Of a stretch of DNA of 45,030 nt, positions 1 through 10,865 are shown piece after piece. The stretch lies in NCBI GenBank assembly GCA_029053015.1, contig JAIDHX010000011.1, forward strand, positions 1-45,030, written 5' to 3'. The notes under the pieces are model-generated. The model was not told the origin of the DNA. It searched no databases and saw nothing but the letters and a program-made list of their open reading frames with translations. Made by a program: the position numbers and the translations under genes. This DNA is from Lachnospiraceae bacterium (GTDB lineage: Bacteria > Bacillota > Clostridia > Lachnospirales > Lachnospiraceae). Position 1 is the first letter of the stretch. Every line of letters starts with the position of its first letter.

Positions 1-461
1 AGCTGTCCGCCCGACACCTCGTTGATATCGTTGCCGCACACATCGTCAATGCCGAGCCTGTGCATGAGCGCTCTGCCGCGCTCCTCGGTCTGCCTGCGGC
101 TCTCCCTATTCTTTTTCGACTTTATAGCAGGAAAAATGATATTGTCAAGCACCGAAAGATTTTTCATCATGTACATCTGCTGAAAAATAAAGCCCATTTC
201 ATCAAGTCTGAGCCTTGCAAGCTCCTTATCACCGAGCTTTGCCGTTTCCCTGCCGTTAAAGAACACCTTGCCTGCGGTCGCGCTGTCCATTCCCGAAACG
301 CAGTAGAGCAGCGTGCTTTTGCCCGAGCCGGAGGGTCCCATGACCGCCACCATTTCACCCTCGCTGATCGTCAGATCGATGTTTTTCAACACATTGTTCT
401 GATGTTTGTTCACGATATATGTCTTGCAAAGTCCTTTTGCCTGTAAAACCGTATGATTCAT
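1..461 (-). CDS. ABC transporter ATP-binding protein (MacB/LolD type), C-terminal part outside window
   Basis: This is the ATPase of a MacB/FtsX-type ABC exporter. The gene starts at the CAT complement 459-461 and runs off the left edge, so about 153 N-terminal residues are present. Visible motifs are the Walker A motif GPSGSGKST, the Q-loop in FIFQQMYM, and the beginning of the ABC signature, SGGQ, right at the window edge. A strong ribosome binding site (GGAGG, complement of 470-474) lies between the stop of the upstream permease and this start, only 13 nt apart, so the two genes are one operon with the permease first. The family couples ATP hydrolysis to mechanotransmission, peptide or antibiotic export, or lipoprotein release. 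The substrate cannot be told from sequence. Walker B and the His switch lie outside the window. Confidence 0.9.
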   Translation of the reverse strand, partial: MNHTVLQAKGLCKTYIVNKHQNNVLKNIDLTISEGEMVAVMGPSGSGKSTLLYCVSGMDSATAGKVFFNGRETAKLGDKELARLRLDEMGFIFQQMYMMKNLSVLDNIIFPAIKSKKNRESRRQTEERGRALMHRLGIDDVCGNDINEVSGGQ

Positions 462-474
462 TATGTTGTCCTCC

Positions 475-2826
475 TTATTCTATGCTTGCCGTATCGGAAG
501 CCTTGATTGTTTTTGTGTAAAGCGCTGTCAGGAATGAGCCGATGACGGTCACGCCGATGAGAATTGCCGGGCAGAACACAAATATTTCCAGCGGGTCAAA
601 ATCGCATTTCAGACCTGATACATCGCCGACCATATTACCTACCCAATTCATCATTACGTCGCTGATCGGCATAAGCACCGCCGAAGAAACGATGCAGGCA
701 ATGACCGATACGATTACAAATCTGAGCGAATGCTGCAGGATGATACTGCCGCCCCTGATGCCCACTGCCTTCATTAGTGCAATCTCGCTTTTTTCCTTAG
801 AGATGAACGAACGCTCCATGAGTATGACGATCAATGCCGTTACGATCACAGTAATGAGCATCATCATCTGTTTGACTGCATTCAGCGTATCGGACATTCC
901 TGTAAAATTATCGATGTAATCTGAGGTTGAATACACCTTGTCAGTGTCGAGCAGACTTTTAAGTTTTTCAATGTTTTTGTTTATCTGCGCCTTGTCGGGG
1001 CTGCCGTCAAAGTGTATCTGAACTCCCACCGTATTGTTTGCCGGCAGATTTCCAAGGTCAAAATCTTTATATAGAAAAGCATCGGTGATGAACGAGGAGT
1101 ATGTTCCCGTGATAATAAACTCGTACTCTTTCTCATTTATGACTGCCGTTACCCTGTCGCCGATCTCTGCGTCTAAGTCCCCTAAGGTACTTACTGTTAC
1201 GGCAATCTCATCCGTCTTCTGTGGAGCGCTGCCCTCATCTATATAGAGCGTGTCATTTGTCTCGCCTTTCATGACAACGAAAGTAAGCTTTGCTGTTTTG
1301 TCTTCGTGTGATGTTTCAAACTGTGTGGCCATTGTCATTGTACATTTGCCGGGCATTCCGTTATCGGCAAGGAGCTTTTCGGTATCTGCGATGATCTGCT
1401 TATACATACTCTGATCTGCAAAGACCTCTCCGAATATTTCGCTATCCATGATATGCGCTTCACTTGAGGGCACATCGAAGAAGCGCAGTATCTTTTCACT
1501 TTTGAATGTCAATGCAAAATTTGACATCATCGTCATCAACAGGATACAGAGCGTGAACACAACTATCACGATAGAAAACTGCTTCGGCGAACTGATCACA
1601 TCATTGACCGAGAGAAATGCAGATGACGGCAGCTTAGAGCGGCCTAAGTGCAAAAGGCTTTTTCTTCGGAAGCGCTCGCCCGTCTGACCGTTTCTTACTG
1701 CGTCAATCGGCGAGAGTTTATTGACTCTGCGTGTGCAGCTGTAGCAGAACAGCAGGATAATGATAACTACTGCCGCAGAGCTTAAAATCCCCATAAAAGT
1801 ACCGCTCCCGCTGCCGAGAACCATGTTTTCCGATACAGTTTTCATCATCATATCCCCGAGAGGGACAGAGCAGAAATATCCTATCAGTGTACCGACCACG
1901 GCAATGGCAAGATACTTGACGATATACAGGCTTCTTATACTGCCGCCCCTGATACCCACCGCCTTCATTACACCAATCTCACGAAATTCCTCGCTGACCG
2001 TAAAGCCTATTGTGAAACGCAGCACCACAAAGGCTGTGAACATCAGCACGATGCTAATCATCATTAAAACATACGCAGAAAGCATATCATAAAGATAAAT
2101 ATCCTTGCTTTCTTCCCGTGTGTAGACATATACACCGCTATAGTTCTTTGCAAGTTCCCTTATTTCATCAATATCTGATGTATTTATACAAAGCTGCCTG
2201 CCATTCATGAGATGAGTGGCTTCGTCCTTGTCAAGATAGTCATAGTCAGCAGAGTTCATGATAAGATACGGGGGATTCGAGTTTTCCGAACCAAACAGCG
2301 CACCTTTGAACCGCCCCATAAACTTAAGTGTGAGATGACTGTCACCGACAGTAAGCTCCACCTCGTCGCCCTCTTTTATATCAATGCCTTGTAAAAAAGG
2401 AGCGTTGGCATAAAAGCAGCCCTTATCCACGCTTTCGATGATATGATTGTTCTCATCGAAATAGTTGACAGCCATTTCACTATCAGAAAGCAACCAGGCA
2501 GCATTCGTGAAATTATCAAGTTTCTTTCCGTTATGCCTGAAATACTTTGAGCTGGCTACACACAGCCAATGCTCGGTCCTTATCTCCTTAACGGAATCAA
2601 GCTCCCCAATCTTTTCCTCAAAATCATTTTCCCCGCTGGTCAGCATATGCACTTTGACATCGGGGACATCTGCCACATCGAAATAATGCTCAATACCGCC
2701 GGTCACAGCTATGATATTGTTCACTGCCGCCGCTGCAAACATCGAGCATAAAATGACAAACAGCAGCAGAATGATGTTCATGGTCTTTTTGCGTTTCAGG
2801 TCTTTTTTCAAAATCCTCCAGAACAT
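475..2826 (-). CDS. FtsX-family ABC transporter permease, two FtsX domains
   Basis: A 783-residue membrane protein of the MacB/FtsX permease class. It has an N-terminal transmembrane helix (about residues 17-38), a large extracytoplasmic region (about 45-245), a first three-helix FtsX domain (about 250-375), a further helix near 415-435, a second extracytoplasmic region, and a second FtsX domain (about 655-775). The coupling sequence MKAVGIRGGSI occurs in both FtsX domains (first near residue 287), showing an internally duplicated permease that probably works as one long subunit or a dimer. It is followed after 13 nt by its ATPase. It is transcribed divergently from gpmI. No two-component system or TetR regulator is visible in the window. 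The substrate is unknown; antimicrobial-peptide export or resistance is one possibility for this class. Confidence 0.88.
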   Translation of the reverse strand: MFWRILKKDLKRKKTMNIILLLFVILCSMFAAAAVNNIIAVTGGIEHYFDVADVPDVKVHMLTSGENDFEEKIGELDSVKEIRTEHWLCVASSKYFRHNGKKLDNFTNAAWLLSDSEMAVNYFDENNHIIESVDKGCFYANAPFLQGIDIKEGDEVELTVGDSHLTLKFMGRFKGALFGSENSNPPYLIMNSADYDYLDKDEATHLMNGRQLCINTSDIDEIRELAKNYSGVYVYTREESKDIYLYDMLSAYVLMMISIVLMFTAFVVLRFTIGFTVSEEFREIGVMKAVGIRGGSIRSLYIVKYLAIAVVGTLIGYFCSVPLGDMMMKTVSENMVLGSGSGTFMGILSSAAVVIIILLFCYSCTRRVNKLSPIDAVRNGQTGERFRRKSLLHLGRSKLPSSAFLSVNDVISSPKQFSIVIVVFTLCILLMTMMSNFALTFKSEKILRFFDVPSSEAHIMDSEIFGEVFADQSMYKQIIADTEKLLADNGMPGKCTMTMATQFETSHEDKTAKLTFVVMKGETNDTLYIDEGSAPQKTDEIAVTVSTLGDLDAEIGDRVTAVINEKEYEFIITGTYSSFITDAFLYKDFDLGNLPANNTVGVQIHFDGSPDKAQINKNIEKLKSLLDTDKVYSTSDYIDNFTGMSDTLNAVKQMMMLITVIVTALIVILMERSFISKEKSEIALMKAVGIRGGSIILQHSLRFVIVSVIACIVSSAVLMPISDVMMNWVGNMVGDVSGLKCDFDPLEIFVFCPAILIGVTVIGSFLTALYTKTIKASDTASIE

Positions 2827-3026
2827 AGTATATACCTCTTTTCCCTCGTTTTATTTTATCCATGTTCTGAATCATATCATAGAAATTCTTAACAAGTCTT
2901 TAACTTTTGGCGGAGCATAAAAGCGAAACTTGCTCTTGCATGTGGCGGGAATAACGGGTATAATTTTCACGAAAGAAAACAACTTATATAAAAGCAGAAC
3001 AGCATAAACGAAACGGAGGAAAATAA
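2827..3026. promoter_or_regulatory. Divergent intergenic region with gpmI promoter
   Basis: This 200-bp gap separates the minus-strand ABC permease from plus-strand gpmI. On the plus strand, TTGCAT (2936-2941) and TATAAT (2959-2964) are separated by exactly 17 nt, a good sigma-A promoter for gpmI, with a leader of about 55 nt. The ribosome binding site ACGGAGG lies just before the ATG at 3027. On the minus strand the sequence is AT-rich (TTGTTA, TATGAT-like), but no pair of hexamers has correct spacing, so I do not name a promoter for the permease. Confidence 0.7.
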
Positions 3027-4568
3027 ATGAGCAAGAAAACCACGGTACTGATGATACTGGACGGCTACGGGCTGAATGACAAAATAGAAGGAAACGCGGT
3101 GGCGGAAGCAAAAACACCTGTTATGGATTCCTTGATGAAGGAATATCCTTTTGTGAGAGGCAACGCAAGCGGCATGGCGGTAGGGCTTCCGGAGGGGCAG
3201 ATGGGCAACTCCGAGGTGGGACACCTCAATATGGGTGCAGGGCGCATCGTGTATCAGGAGCTGACCCGTATCACCAAAGAGATAGAGGACGGCACCTTCT
3301 TTGAAAATCCGGCATTGAAGAAGGCAATGGAAAACTGCAAGGCAAATGACAGCGCACTGCACTGCATGGGGCTTTTGTCTGATGGCGGCGTGCACAGCCA
3401 CAACACCCATCTGTACGGGCTTTTGGAGATGGCAAAGAGAAATGGACTGGAAAAGGTTTATGTGCACTGCTTTTTAGACGGCAGGGATACACCGCCTGCA
3501 AGCGGAAAGAGCTATGCAGAGGCTTTGACGGAGGAAATGGAGAAAATCGGCGTGGGTAGGATTGCCTCTGTCATGGGCAGATATTATGCGATGGACAGGG
3601 ACAACAATTACGACAGGGTAAAGACTGCCTATGACGCCATGACAAAGGGAGAAGGCGAGACAGCGGCATGTGGCGTCTGCGGGATTCAGAATTCCTACGA
3701 CAACGGTGTGACGGATGAATTTGTAAAGCCCACCGTGGTAGTGGAGGACGGAAAACCTGTCGGCGTCGTGCAGGACGGGGACTCCGTGGTGTTCTTTAAT
3801 TTCCGTCCCGACAGGGCAAGGGAAATCACCCGCAGCTTCTGCGATGAAGATTTTACCCGCTTTGAGAGGGGAGCAAGAAAGGACATTGTTTTCGTATGCT
3901 TCTCCGACTATGACCCTACGATTGAAAATAAAGAGGTTGCTTTCCACAAAATTGCCGTGACCAATACCTTCGGCGAGTGGCTTGCGGCGCAGGGCATGAC
4001 GCAGGCGCGTATCGCGGAGACGGAAAAGTATGCGCATGTAACATTTTTCTTTAACGGCGGCGTGGAGGAGCCGAACGAGGGCGAGGACAGGATTCTGGTA
4101 AATTCCCCCAAGGTGGCTACCTACGATCTGAAACCGGAAATGAGCGCATATGAAGTGTGCGATAAGCTGACGGAAGCAATCAGAAGCGGTAATTATGATG
4201 TGATTATCATTAATTTTGCAAATCCCGACATGGTAGGGCATACAGGCGTGGAAGCAGCGGCAGTCAAGGCGGTTGAGGCTGTGGACGAGTGTGTCGGCAA
4301 GGCGGTTGAGGCTGTAAAGGAGAACGGCGGCGCGCTCTTTATCTGTGCGGACCACGGCAATGCGGAGCAGCTTGTGGACTATGAGACCGGCGAGCCGTTT
4401 ACGGCGCATACCACCAATCAGGTGCCTTTTATTTTAGTCAACTACGATGAAGCGTACACCTTGCGCGAGGGCGGCTGTCTGGCGGACATCGTGCCCACCC
4501 TGATTCAGATTATGGGCAAGGAGCAGCCGGCGGAGATGACGGGCAAATCGCTGCTTATCAAAAAGTAA
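3027..4568 (+). CDS. gpmI: 2,3-bisphosphoglycerate-independent phosphoglycerate mutase
   Basis: This enzyme interconverts 3-phosphoglycerate and 2-phosphoglycerate in glycolysis and gluconeogenesis, using two Mn ions and a phosphoserine intermediate. The 513-residue length is normal for the cofactor-independent family. The N-terminus shows the metal-binding Asp in MILDGYG (D12), and the nucleophile Ser62 is in the motif GQMGNSEVGHLNMGAGR. The inserted phosphotransferase domain follows (HCFLDGRDTPP, MGRYYAMDRD), and the C-terminal metal site is seen in ADHGNAEQ. The start has a GGAGG site about 8 nt upstream and a TTGCAT-17-TATAAT promoter. In many Bacillota pgm is directly followed by eno; here a toxin-antitoxin pair lies between them. 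No terminator is visible after the stop, so read-through into the toxin-antitoxin genes is likely. Confidence 0.97.
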   Translation: MSKKTTVLMILDGYGLNDKIEGNAVAEAKTPVMDSLMKEYPFVRGNASGMAVGLPEGQMGNSEVGHLNMGAGRIVYQELTRITKEIEDGTFFENPALKKAMENCKANDSALHCMGLLSDGGVHSHNTHLYGLLEMAKRNGLEKVYVHCFLDGRDTPPASGKSYAEALTEEMEKIGVGRIASVMGRYYAMDRDNNYDRVKTAYDAMTKGEGETAACGVCGIQNSYDNGVTDEFVKPTVVVEDGKPVGVVQDGDSVVFFNFRPDRAREITRSFCDEDFTRFERGARKDIVFVCFSDYDPTIENKEVAFHKIAVTNTFGEWLAAQGMTQARIAETEKYAHVTFFFNGGVEEPNEGEDRILVNSPKVATYDLKPEMSAYEVCDKLTEAIRSGNYDVIIINFANPDMVGHTGVEAAAVKAVEAVDECVGKAVEAVKENGGALFICADHGNAEQLVDYETGEPFTAHTTNQVPFILVNYDEAYTLREGGCLADIVPTLIQIMGKEQPAEMTGKSLLIKK

Positions 4569-4608
4569 AAATATTGGATTCCATGACATAGATTTGGAGA
4601 AGAAAGAT

Positions 4609-4863
4609 ATGTGTATTGTATCAATCAATGTTCCTGAAGAAATTTTGCTGGATTTGCACGAAAATAAAAATGATTTTGCAGAGTATATGAAACGTATGCT
4701 TGCAGTCGATTTGTATGAAAATAAAAAGGTGTCTTTAGGATATTGTGCAAGCGTGGCAGAAATGACGAAAGAGGACTTTATAAAATATCTTGGAAAGAGG
4801 GATATATCCATATTCTCTTTTGACAGCAGGGAAGAATTTCTGGAGGAACTGGCGAATGCGTAA
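4609..4863 (+). CDS. UPF0175-family antitoxin-like protein
   Basis: A small protein of 84 residues resembling the UPF0175 family, whose members are commonly paired with DUF3368 PIN-like proteins. It begins with a beta strand (MCIVSINVPEEIL) and contains the family-like segment ENKKVSLGYCASVAEMTKEDFIKYLGKRDI, a helix-turn-helix-like stretch. I chose the ATG at 4609 because GGAGAAG (4596-4602) lies at correct spacing before it; an in-frame TTG at 4594 would overlap that site. It starts 40 nt after gpmI. The stop codon overlaps the start of the downstream gene by 8 nt, the classic arrangement of an antitoxin-toxin pair. The role as antitoxin is inferred from family and context. Confidence 0.75.
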   Translation: MCIVSINVPEEILLDLHENKNDFAEYMKRMLAVDLYENKKVSLGYCASVAEMTKEDFIKYLGKRDISIFSFDSREEFLEELANA

Positions 4864-5347
4864 AGTAATAGTAAATACGACGCCCTTAATTGCATTGAGC
4901 CATGTTGGACAACTTACCTTACTGCAGAAGCTGTATGGTGAAATTATGATTCCCCGGGCTGTGTATCAGGAGTTGTCAGCCAAGGAAGACTCAATATGTA
5001 AAAAACAGGTGGATAGTTCTTTGGACTGGATTCGTGTGGAAAATATAGAGAACCAAATGGCAAAAGCAATGTATAAAACACAACTGCACGAAGGCGAAGT
5101 GGAAGTCATGATTTTAGCAAAGGAAAAGAGCGCAGATGTTGTGATTATAGATGACGCCAATGCGAAGAAGCATGCGAAATATCTGGGACTTCCTGTAACA
5201 GGTACGCTTGGGGTGCTGATAAAAGCAAAGAAACAGGGGTATATCAAAGAATTAAAGCCTATTATACAGGAAATGGTTGATAAGAGCATTTATATTTCTG
5301 AGGGTCTGATAAAACTGTGTCTGGAGCAGGCAGGCGAAACAATGTAA
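4856..5347 (+). CDS. DUF3368 PIN-like protein, probable toxin ribonuclease
   Basis: This protein (163 residues from the ATG at 4856) matches the DUF3368 family of PIN-like nucleases. Visible are the N-terminal strand IVNTTPLIAL, where Asn replaces the usual PIN Asp as is common in DUF3368, the acidic LHEGEVEVMILA helix, and the C-terminal VVIIDDANAKKHAKYLGLPVTGTLGVL motif with the acidic pair. The start at 4856 overlaps the antitoxin stop by 8 nt and has GGAGG (4842-4846) upstream. An in-frame ATG at 4790 would lie deep inside the antitoxin and is unlikely. Known PIN toxins cleave RNA. The activity here is inferred and could be weak, given the substituted first acidic residue. Confidence 0.8.
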   Translation: MRKVIVNTTPLIALSHVGQLTLLQKLYGEIMIPRAVYQELSAKEDSICKKQVDSSLDWIRVENIENQMAKAMYKTQLHEGEVEVMILAKEKSADVVIIDDANAKKHAKYLGLPVTGTLGVLIKAKKQGYIKELKPIIQEMVDKSIYISEGLIKLCLEQAGETM

Positions 5348-5409
5348 CAAGTAGAAAAAAATTTTTACATTACAAATATTTTAAAAATATCGTGGCATAC
5401 TGACTGTAA

Positions 5410-6768
<1,359 letters not shown>

Positions 6769-6770
6769 TG

Positions 6771-6818
6771 AAAAAGTCCCACAACCCGCTCCGGGAGCGG
6801 CCTGCGGGACTTTTTTTG
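6771..6818 (+). terminator. Intrinsic terminator of eno
   Basis: The outer stem AAAAAGTCCC (6771-6780) pairs with GGGACTTTTT (6806-6815). An inner stem CCGCTC/GAGCGG lies within, and the T tract extends to 6817. It sits two bases after the eno stop. The A and T tracts on both sides could let it work in both directions. Confidence 0.92.
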
Positions 6819-6936
6819 GTTTTATGGATGCGCGTTACGCTGCCTGTTTTTGGTCTGTGAACAGATATTTTTCATCTTACTGACAGGGATGATCCGTTTG
6901 GAAGTGCAGAAGCTGCTGGCAAATTGTCAAAAAATC

Positions 6937-6965
6937 TTGACATTTTATAAAGTGTAATTTATACT
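6937..6965 (+). promoter_or_regulatory. Sigma-A promoter of the opp operon
   Basis: TTGACA (6937-6942) and TATACT (6960-6965) are separated by exactly 17 nt, close to the ideal consensus. Transcription would start near 6972, leaving a leader of about 150 nt before the binding-protein gene. I recognise no riboswitch fold in that leader. Confidence 0.85.
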
Positions 6966-7125
6966 ATATGATGTTAATTTACTCAGCTGCATATAGGCCT
7001 GATTGTATACATGTATTCAAGAGGGGACGAATAGATACTTTATTCCGTTCTTTTTTCTTAATCGTGTTAGTTTAAAGCAATAAAGTGCAAAAGTATGCGG
7101 CTAATTTTCAGAGAGGAGAAAAATT

Positions 7126-9786
7126 ATGAAAAAGAAAGTTATCAGTCTGCTGCTTGCTTCCGTTATGGTTCTTTCCATGGCATCCTGTGGCAAGAAGGAC
7201 GGGAACACGGATAATACAGATCCGGGTTCAACCGAGCCGAGCAGCGAGAACACCGGAAATGTCGATCCTTCCGAGCCCGATACGGGTCTGGGAAATGACC
7301 CGTTCTCCGGTCATCCGCTGGGTCACTTTGAGGATGATGGAAAGACCTATACTTACCATAGCTGGACTACTGTGCTTCCGGCTGCTTGGAACGTTCAGAC
7401 CTATGAGAACAATGAGGCTACTACAATCCTCAACTACACCAGTGACTCCCTTTACACTTACGAGTTCACAGAGGATTACTCCACCTTTGTTATTGTTCCT
7501 TCCATGGCTTCCGACTACGCCACTGATGTTACCAGTGACTATGTAGGTCAGTACGGGATTGAGGCGGGCGATGTCAACAAGGCATGGAGCATCCCCCTTA
7601 AGCAGAACCTGAAGTTCGATAACGGAGATCCCATCACGGCCAACACCTTTGTGGAGTCTATTAAGCTCCTGTTAAATCCTGCAGCGCAGAACGGCCGTGC
7701 CGACGATTTCTATATGGACACCTTCAAACCTTATAACGCTGAGAATTACTTAAAGCAGGGCGCTTATGGCGTCAGCGAGTTTGTCTCCGCCAGCATGGGC
7801 GAAGATGAGTATGTAGACCCTGCCCTGTTTACTGCTGACGAGGAGGGTTACCTCCAGCATGAGGGCAAGGATATCATTTTTGATGTTAACACCTCCGGTA
7901 ACTGGTACGGTCCTTCCTGGGCTGATTTAGGCTTCGATGAGTCTATTCCTCAGTATGCCGAACTGGTGGCTGCAGCCGATGAGAATGGCAGGGTAAAGCT
8001 TACAGCAGATCTCTTAAAGGATTTTCAGGATCTCATCGCCATGCTTCATGGCTACGATGATGTTGACAGCTATGCTGCTGAAGAAGCCGGCGACTATGCT
8101 TATATTGAATTTGAAGAGGCAGCTTTCTTCGGTATGTTCTATCCTGAGATGGACTTTTCTGAGGTCGGCGTTTTCGCTCCCAGCGATTATGAGCTCGTGA
8201 TTGTCATCCGGGATCCCATGGAGGACAATTATTACCTTCGTTCCGCTCTGGCTTCCAGCTTCTTCCTGGTACATCCGGACCTTTACACACAGTGCATCGA
8301 CGAGAGCACCGGTATTTATACCAACACCTACGGAACCTCTTTGGACACTTATGTTGGCTTCGGTCCTTACAAGCTCACTGAGTTCGTGGAAGGCTCCTAC
8401 GTTAAGTTCGAGCGTAACCTGGACTGGCACGGCTATGCGGACGGCGAATATCTGGCAGATACATACATGGCTGACGGCGTAAGAATTCAGCTCTTAGAGG
8501 GTGAAGCTTCCACCGCTACCGCTCATGAGATGTTCTTAAAGGGCGAGCTCGACAGCTTCGGACTTTCTACACCTGAGTACATCAACGAGTACTTAAGCTC
8601 TGAGTATACTGTGTTTACCGACTCTGAGTCTACCTGGCTTTTGGTTATGAATCCCGGTATGGAAAACTTTGAGCGTACGCAGGCTGTTGCCGAGCCCATG
8701 ATTAACAACGCCAACACTGTTAACAAGACGATTATGACACTGCCTGATTTCCGTAAGGCGCTTTCTTACGCTCTTGACCGTCAGGAGTTCATTCTTGCTA
8801 CCGTACCTAGCATGAAGCCCGCCGCTTATGTAATATCCAAGGTTTGTGTGGCTGATCCCGAGACTATGCAGACTTATCGCAGCTACGATGCAGCTAAGGA
8901 CGCTGTCTTGAACTTCTGGGGTCTGGCTGATGACTGGGGCGACGGCAAGGAATACGCTGATCGCGACGAGGCTATTGATTCCATTACCGGTTACGATCCC
9001 GAGGGCGCTAAGGTTCTCTTTGACGCCGCTTACGACCAGGCCGTAGAGCAGGGACTTCTTTCCGAAGAAGATATCGCCAGCGGCAATTGGGAGGTACAGA
9101 TTATTGTAGGTCTTCCTTCTGAGGCTAAGGCTTATGTAAACGGAGGCGAGTTCCTTCAGACAGCTTGGACCAACGCGGTTCAGGGTACGAAGTTTGAGAA
9201 TCATCTTTCCGTCAAACTCAGCGATCCTCTCGGAAGCACCTGGTCTGCGGAACTGAAGAACAATGGCAGCATTGACGTCCTGTTCCTGGTAGGATGGGGC
9301 GGAGATCCCATGGATCCTTACGGACTCTTCGGCTGTACCGTTGATCCTAACCTGCAGTATGATACTTTTACCGACAAGACCAACATCACCTATGATGTGG
9401 AGATCAATGGTCAGGTTCTTCGCGCCAGCTACTATGCGTGGATTTATGAGGCTCTGAAAGGGCAGGCCATTACGGCTCAGGTCATCGGCGCAGACGGCAA
9501 TCCCACAGGAGAAACCGTTTCTATTTCCGCCGGCTCCAGCGATCCTGCAGAGATTCGTGTAGCTATCACCGCTGCAGGCGAGGAGGCTATCATGAATCTG
9601 GCGAATCTGTTCCCGCTCTGCTCCGACGCTGCTGCATCTCTTCGCGGCATGAGAATGGAGTATGTGACTTACGAATATAACCTCATGATGCTCTTCGGCG
9701 GCATTGAATGGAACAAGTTCCTGATGGATGACGACGAGTTTACTCAGTATGTCGCTTCCCAGGGTGGAACGCTCAACTATAAATAA
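7126..9786 (+). CDS. Oligopeptide ABC transporter substrate-binding lipoprotein, extra large
   Basis: This is a family-5 extracellular solute-binding protein (OppA/DppA type) that delivers peptides or a similar ligand to the permease encoded next. The N-terminus is a lipoprotein signal with lipobox SMASC (Cys21), followed by an acidic Gly/Ser/Thr/Asn-rich linker. Family-type sequence includes WSIPLKQNLKFDNGDPITANTFVESIKLLLNP and, near the C-terminal half, LPDFRKALSYALDRQEF. At 886 residues it is roughly 300-350 longer than usual family members, with large additions around residues 200-310 and in the C-terminal half. It has a strong GAGAGGAG ribosome binding site and the best promoter in the region, fitting high expression of a binding protein relative to its permease. 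Ligand specificity is not readable. Confidence 0.92.
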   Translation: MKKKVISLLLASVMVLSMASCGKKDGNTDNTDPGSTEPSSENTGNVDPSEPDTGLGNDPFSGHPLGHFEDDGKTYTYHSWTTVLPAAWNVQTYENNEATTILNYTSDSLYTYEFTEDYSTFVIVPSMASDYATDVTSDYVGQYGIEAGDVNKAWSIPLKQNLKFDNGDPITANTFVESIKLLLNPAAQNGRADDFYMDTFKPYNAENYLKQGAYGVSEFVSASMGEDEYVDPALFTADEEGYLQHEGKDIIFDVNTSGNWYGPSWADLGFDESIPQYAELVAAADENGRVKLTADLLKDFQDLIAMLHGYDDVDSYAAEEAGDYAYIEFEEAAFFGMFYPEMDFSEVGVFAPSDYELVIVIRDPMEDNYYLRSALASSFFLVHPDLYTQCIDESTGIYTNTYGTSLDTYVGFGPYKLTEFVEGSYVKFERNLDWHGYADGEYLADTYMADGVRIQLLEGEASTATAHEMFLKGELDSFGLSTPEYINEYLSSEYTVFTDSESTWLLVMNPGMENFERTQAVAEPMINNANTVNKTIMTLPDFRKALSYALDRQEFILATVPSMKPAAYVISKVCVADPETMQTYRSYDAAKDAVLNFWGLADDWGDGKEYADRDEAIDSITGYDPEGAKVLFDAAYDQAVEQGLLSEEDIASGNWEVQIIVGLPSEAKAYVNGGEFLQTAWTNAVQGTKFENHLSVKLSDPLGSTWSAELKNNGSIDVLFLVGWGGDPMDPYGLFGCTVDPNLQYDTFTDKTNITYDVEINGQVLRASYYAWIYEALKGQAITAQVIGADGNPTGETVSISAGSSDPAEIRVAITAAGEEAIMNLANLFPLCSDAAASLRGMRMEYVTYEYNLMMLFGGIEWNKFLMDDDEFTQYVASQGGTLNYK

Positions 9787-9902
9787 GATAAGACAAAGGA
9801 CGCTAAAAAGCGTTAAAGCTTGGAATGACGATAGGCAGACGAGCGGCAGCTTTTCTGCCTATCTGTCAGTTTCATAAAAAGGAATCCATCGGAGGTGGAA
9901 GG
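9787..9902 (+). other. Gap between binding-protein and permease genes with a short hairpin
   Basis: This 116-nt gap contains a small stem, ACGCT/AGCGT with an AAAA loop (about 9799-9812), but no T tract. It could mark an mRNA processing or stability point that keeps the binding-protein message more abundant. No gene is seen here. Confidence 0.35.
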
Positions 9903-10865
9903 ATGTATCTATTCAAATATGTGCTCAAACGTATAGGGCTCATGCTGATGACACTCTTTATCATTGTGGGGATGTGTTTTTTTCTGGTGAAGCTTTTGCC
10001 ATCGACAGATCTTCCGCAACACGGGCAGGACATGGAAATTGTGCTGCGACGCCGTGAGCTTTTGGGCTATAACAAGCCGATCCTGGAGCAGTTTTACCGG
10101 TTCCTGAAGTATGCTTTTCAGGGTAACTTCGGTGTGGGAGAGACCTATAAGATGGGTACAGAGGTCTGGACGGTTTTTACCAACAGGCTTCCCTATACTA
10201 TAACACTCAACCTCATAACGATCATTTTCTCCATACCGGTGGGTCTGCTGCTTGGTATTTATGCAGCATTGAAAAAGAATAAATGGCAGGATCACCTGAT
10301 TTCCACCGCCGTCATGGTGGTGGTTTCGGTGCCGTCCTTTATTTATGCCTTTCTGATACAGTATCTTTTGTACTTCAAGCTTGGCATTGCTTCCGCTGTT
10401 GCTGACACTTCTCAAGGGGCGTTTAGCTGGACCTTTATCAAGTCAGTCTATCCCGCCATCCTTGCCATGTCCTTTGGAACCGTTGCGGGCTTCGCCAGAT
10501 ATACCCGTGCGGAGCTTACTGAGGTTCTGACCAGCGAGTTCATGCTGCTTGCCCGTACAAAGGGATTGACCCGGGCTCAGGCCACGGTTCGCCATGCCAT
10601 GCGAAATTCCATGGTGCCTATATTTCCCATGATACTTGGAGAGTTCGTCTCCATCATGAGCGGCTCTCTGATTATCGAGCAGCTCTTCACCATACCGGGC
10701 GTCGGCCAGCTTTACATTGGCGCAATCAACGCACAGCCTACGCCGGACTACAACTACTTCATGCTGTTGACTGTTTTCTATACATTCATAGGGCTTGCTG
10801 CCGGTATTGTCATTGACATAAGCTACGGCATTATTGACCCGAGGATCAGAATGGGGGCGAGATGA
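9903..10865 (+). CDS. Oligopeptide ABC transporter permease, OppB type
   Basis: The first inner-membrane permease of the Opp-type importer. It is 320 residues from the ATG at 9903, which has GGAGGTGG (9891-9898) upstream. An in-frame ATG at 9825 would add 26 non-membrane residues without a ribosome binding site. It has about six membrane helices, the first being YVLKRIGLMLMTLFIIVGMCFFLVKLLP cut by the usual OppB pattern. The EAA coupling motif is seen in ARTKGLTRAQATVRHAMRNSMVP near residue 215, and the C-terminus GIIDPRIRMGAR is typical. Its length is normal, in contrast to the other Opp subunits here. The stop overlaps the next start by 4 nt. Confidence 0.93.
   Translation: MYLFKYVLKRIGLMLMTLFIIVGMCFFLVKLLPSTDLPQHGQDMEIVLRRRELLGYNKPILEQFYRFLKYAFQGNFGVGETYKMGTEVWTVFTNRLPYTITLNLITIIFSIPVGLLLGIYAALKKNKWQDHLISTAVMVVVSVPSFIYAFLIQYLLYFKLGIASAVADTSQGAFSWTFIKSVYPAILAMSFGTVAGFARYTRAELTEVLTSEFMLLARTKGLTRAQATVRHAMRNSMVPIFPMILGEFVSIMSGSLIIEQLFTIPGVGQLYIGAINAQPTPDYNYFMLLTVFYTFIGLAAGIVIDISYGIIDPRIRMGAR

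Noticed and set aside
3474..4409. A 311-codon minus-strand frame opposite gpmI
   Set aside because: It mirrors a certain phosphoglycerate mutase gene, and its translation shows no domain-like pattern.
6966..7125. A riboswitch in the leader of the opp binding-protein gene
   Set aside because: The leader is long enough, but I see no conserved aptamer motif or terminator/anti-terminator pair.
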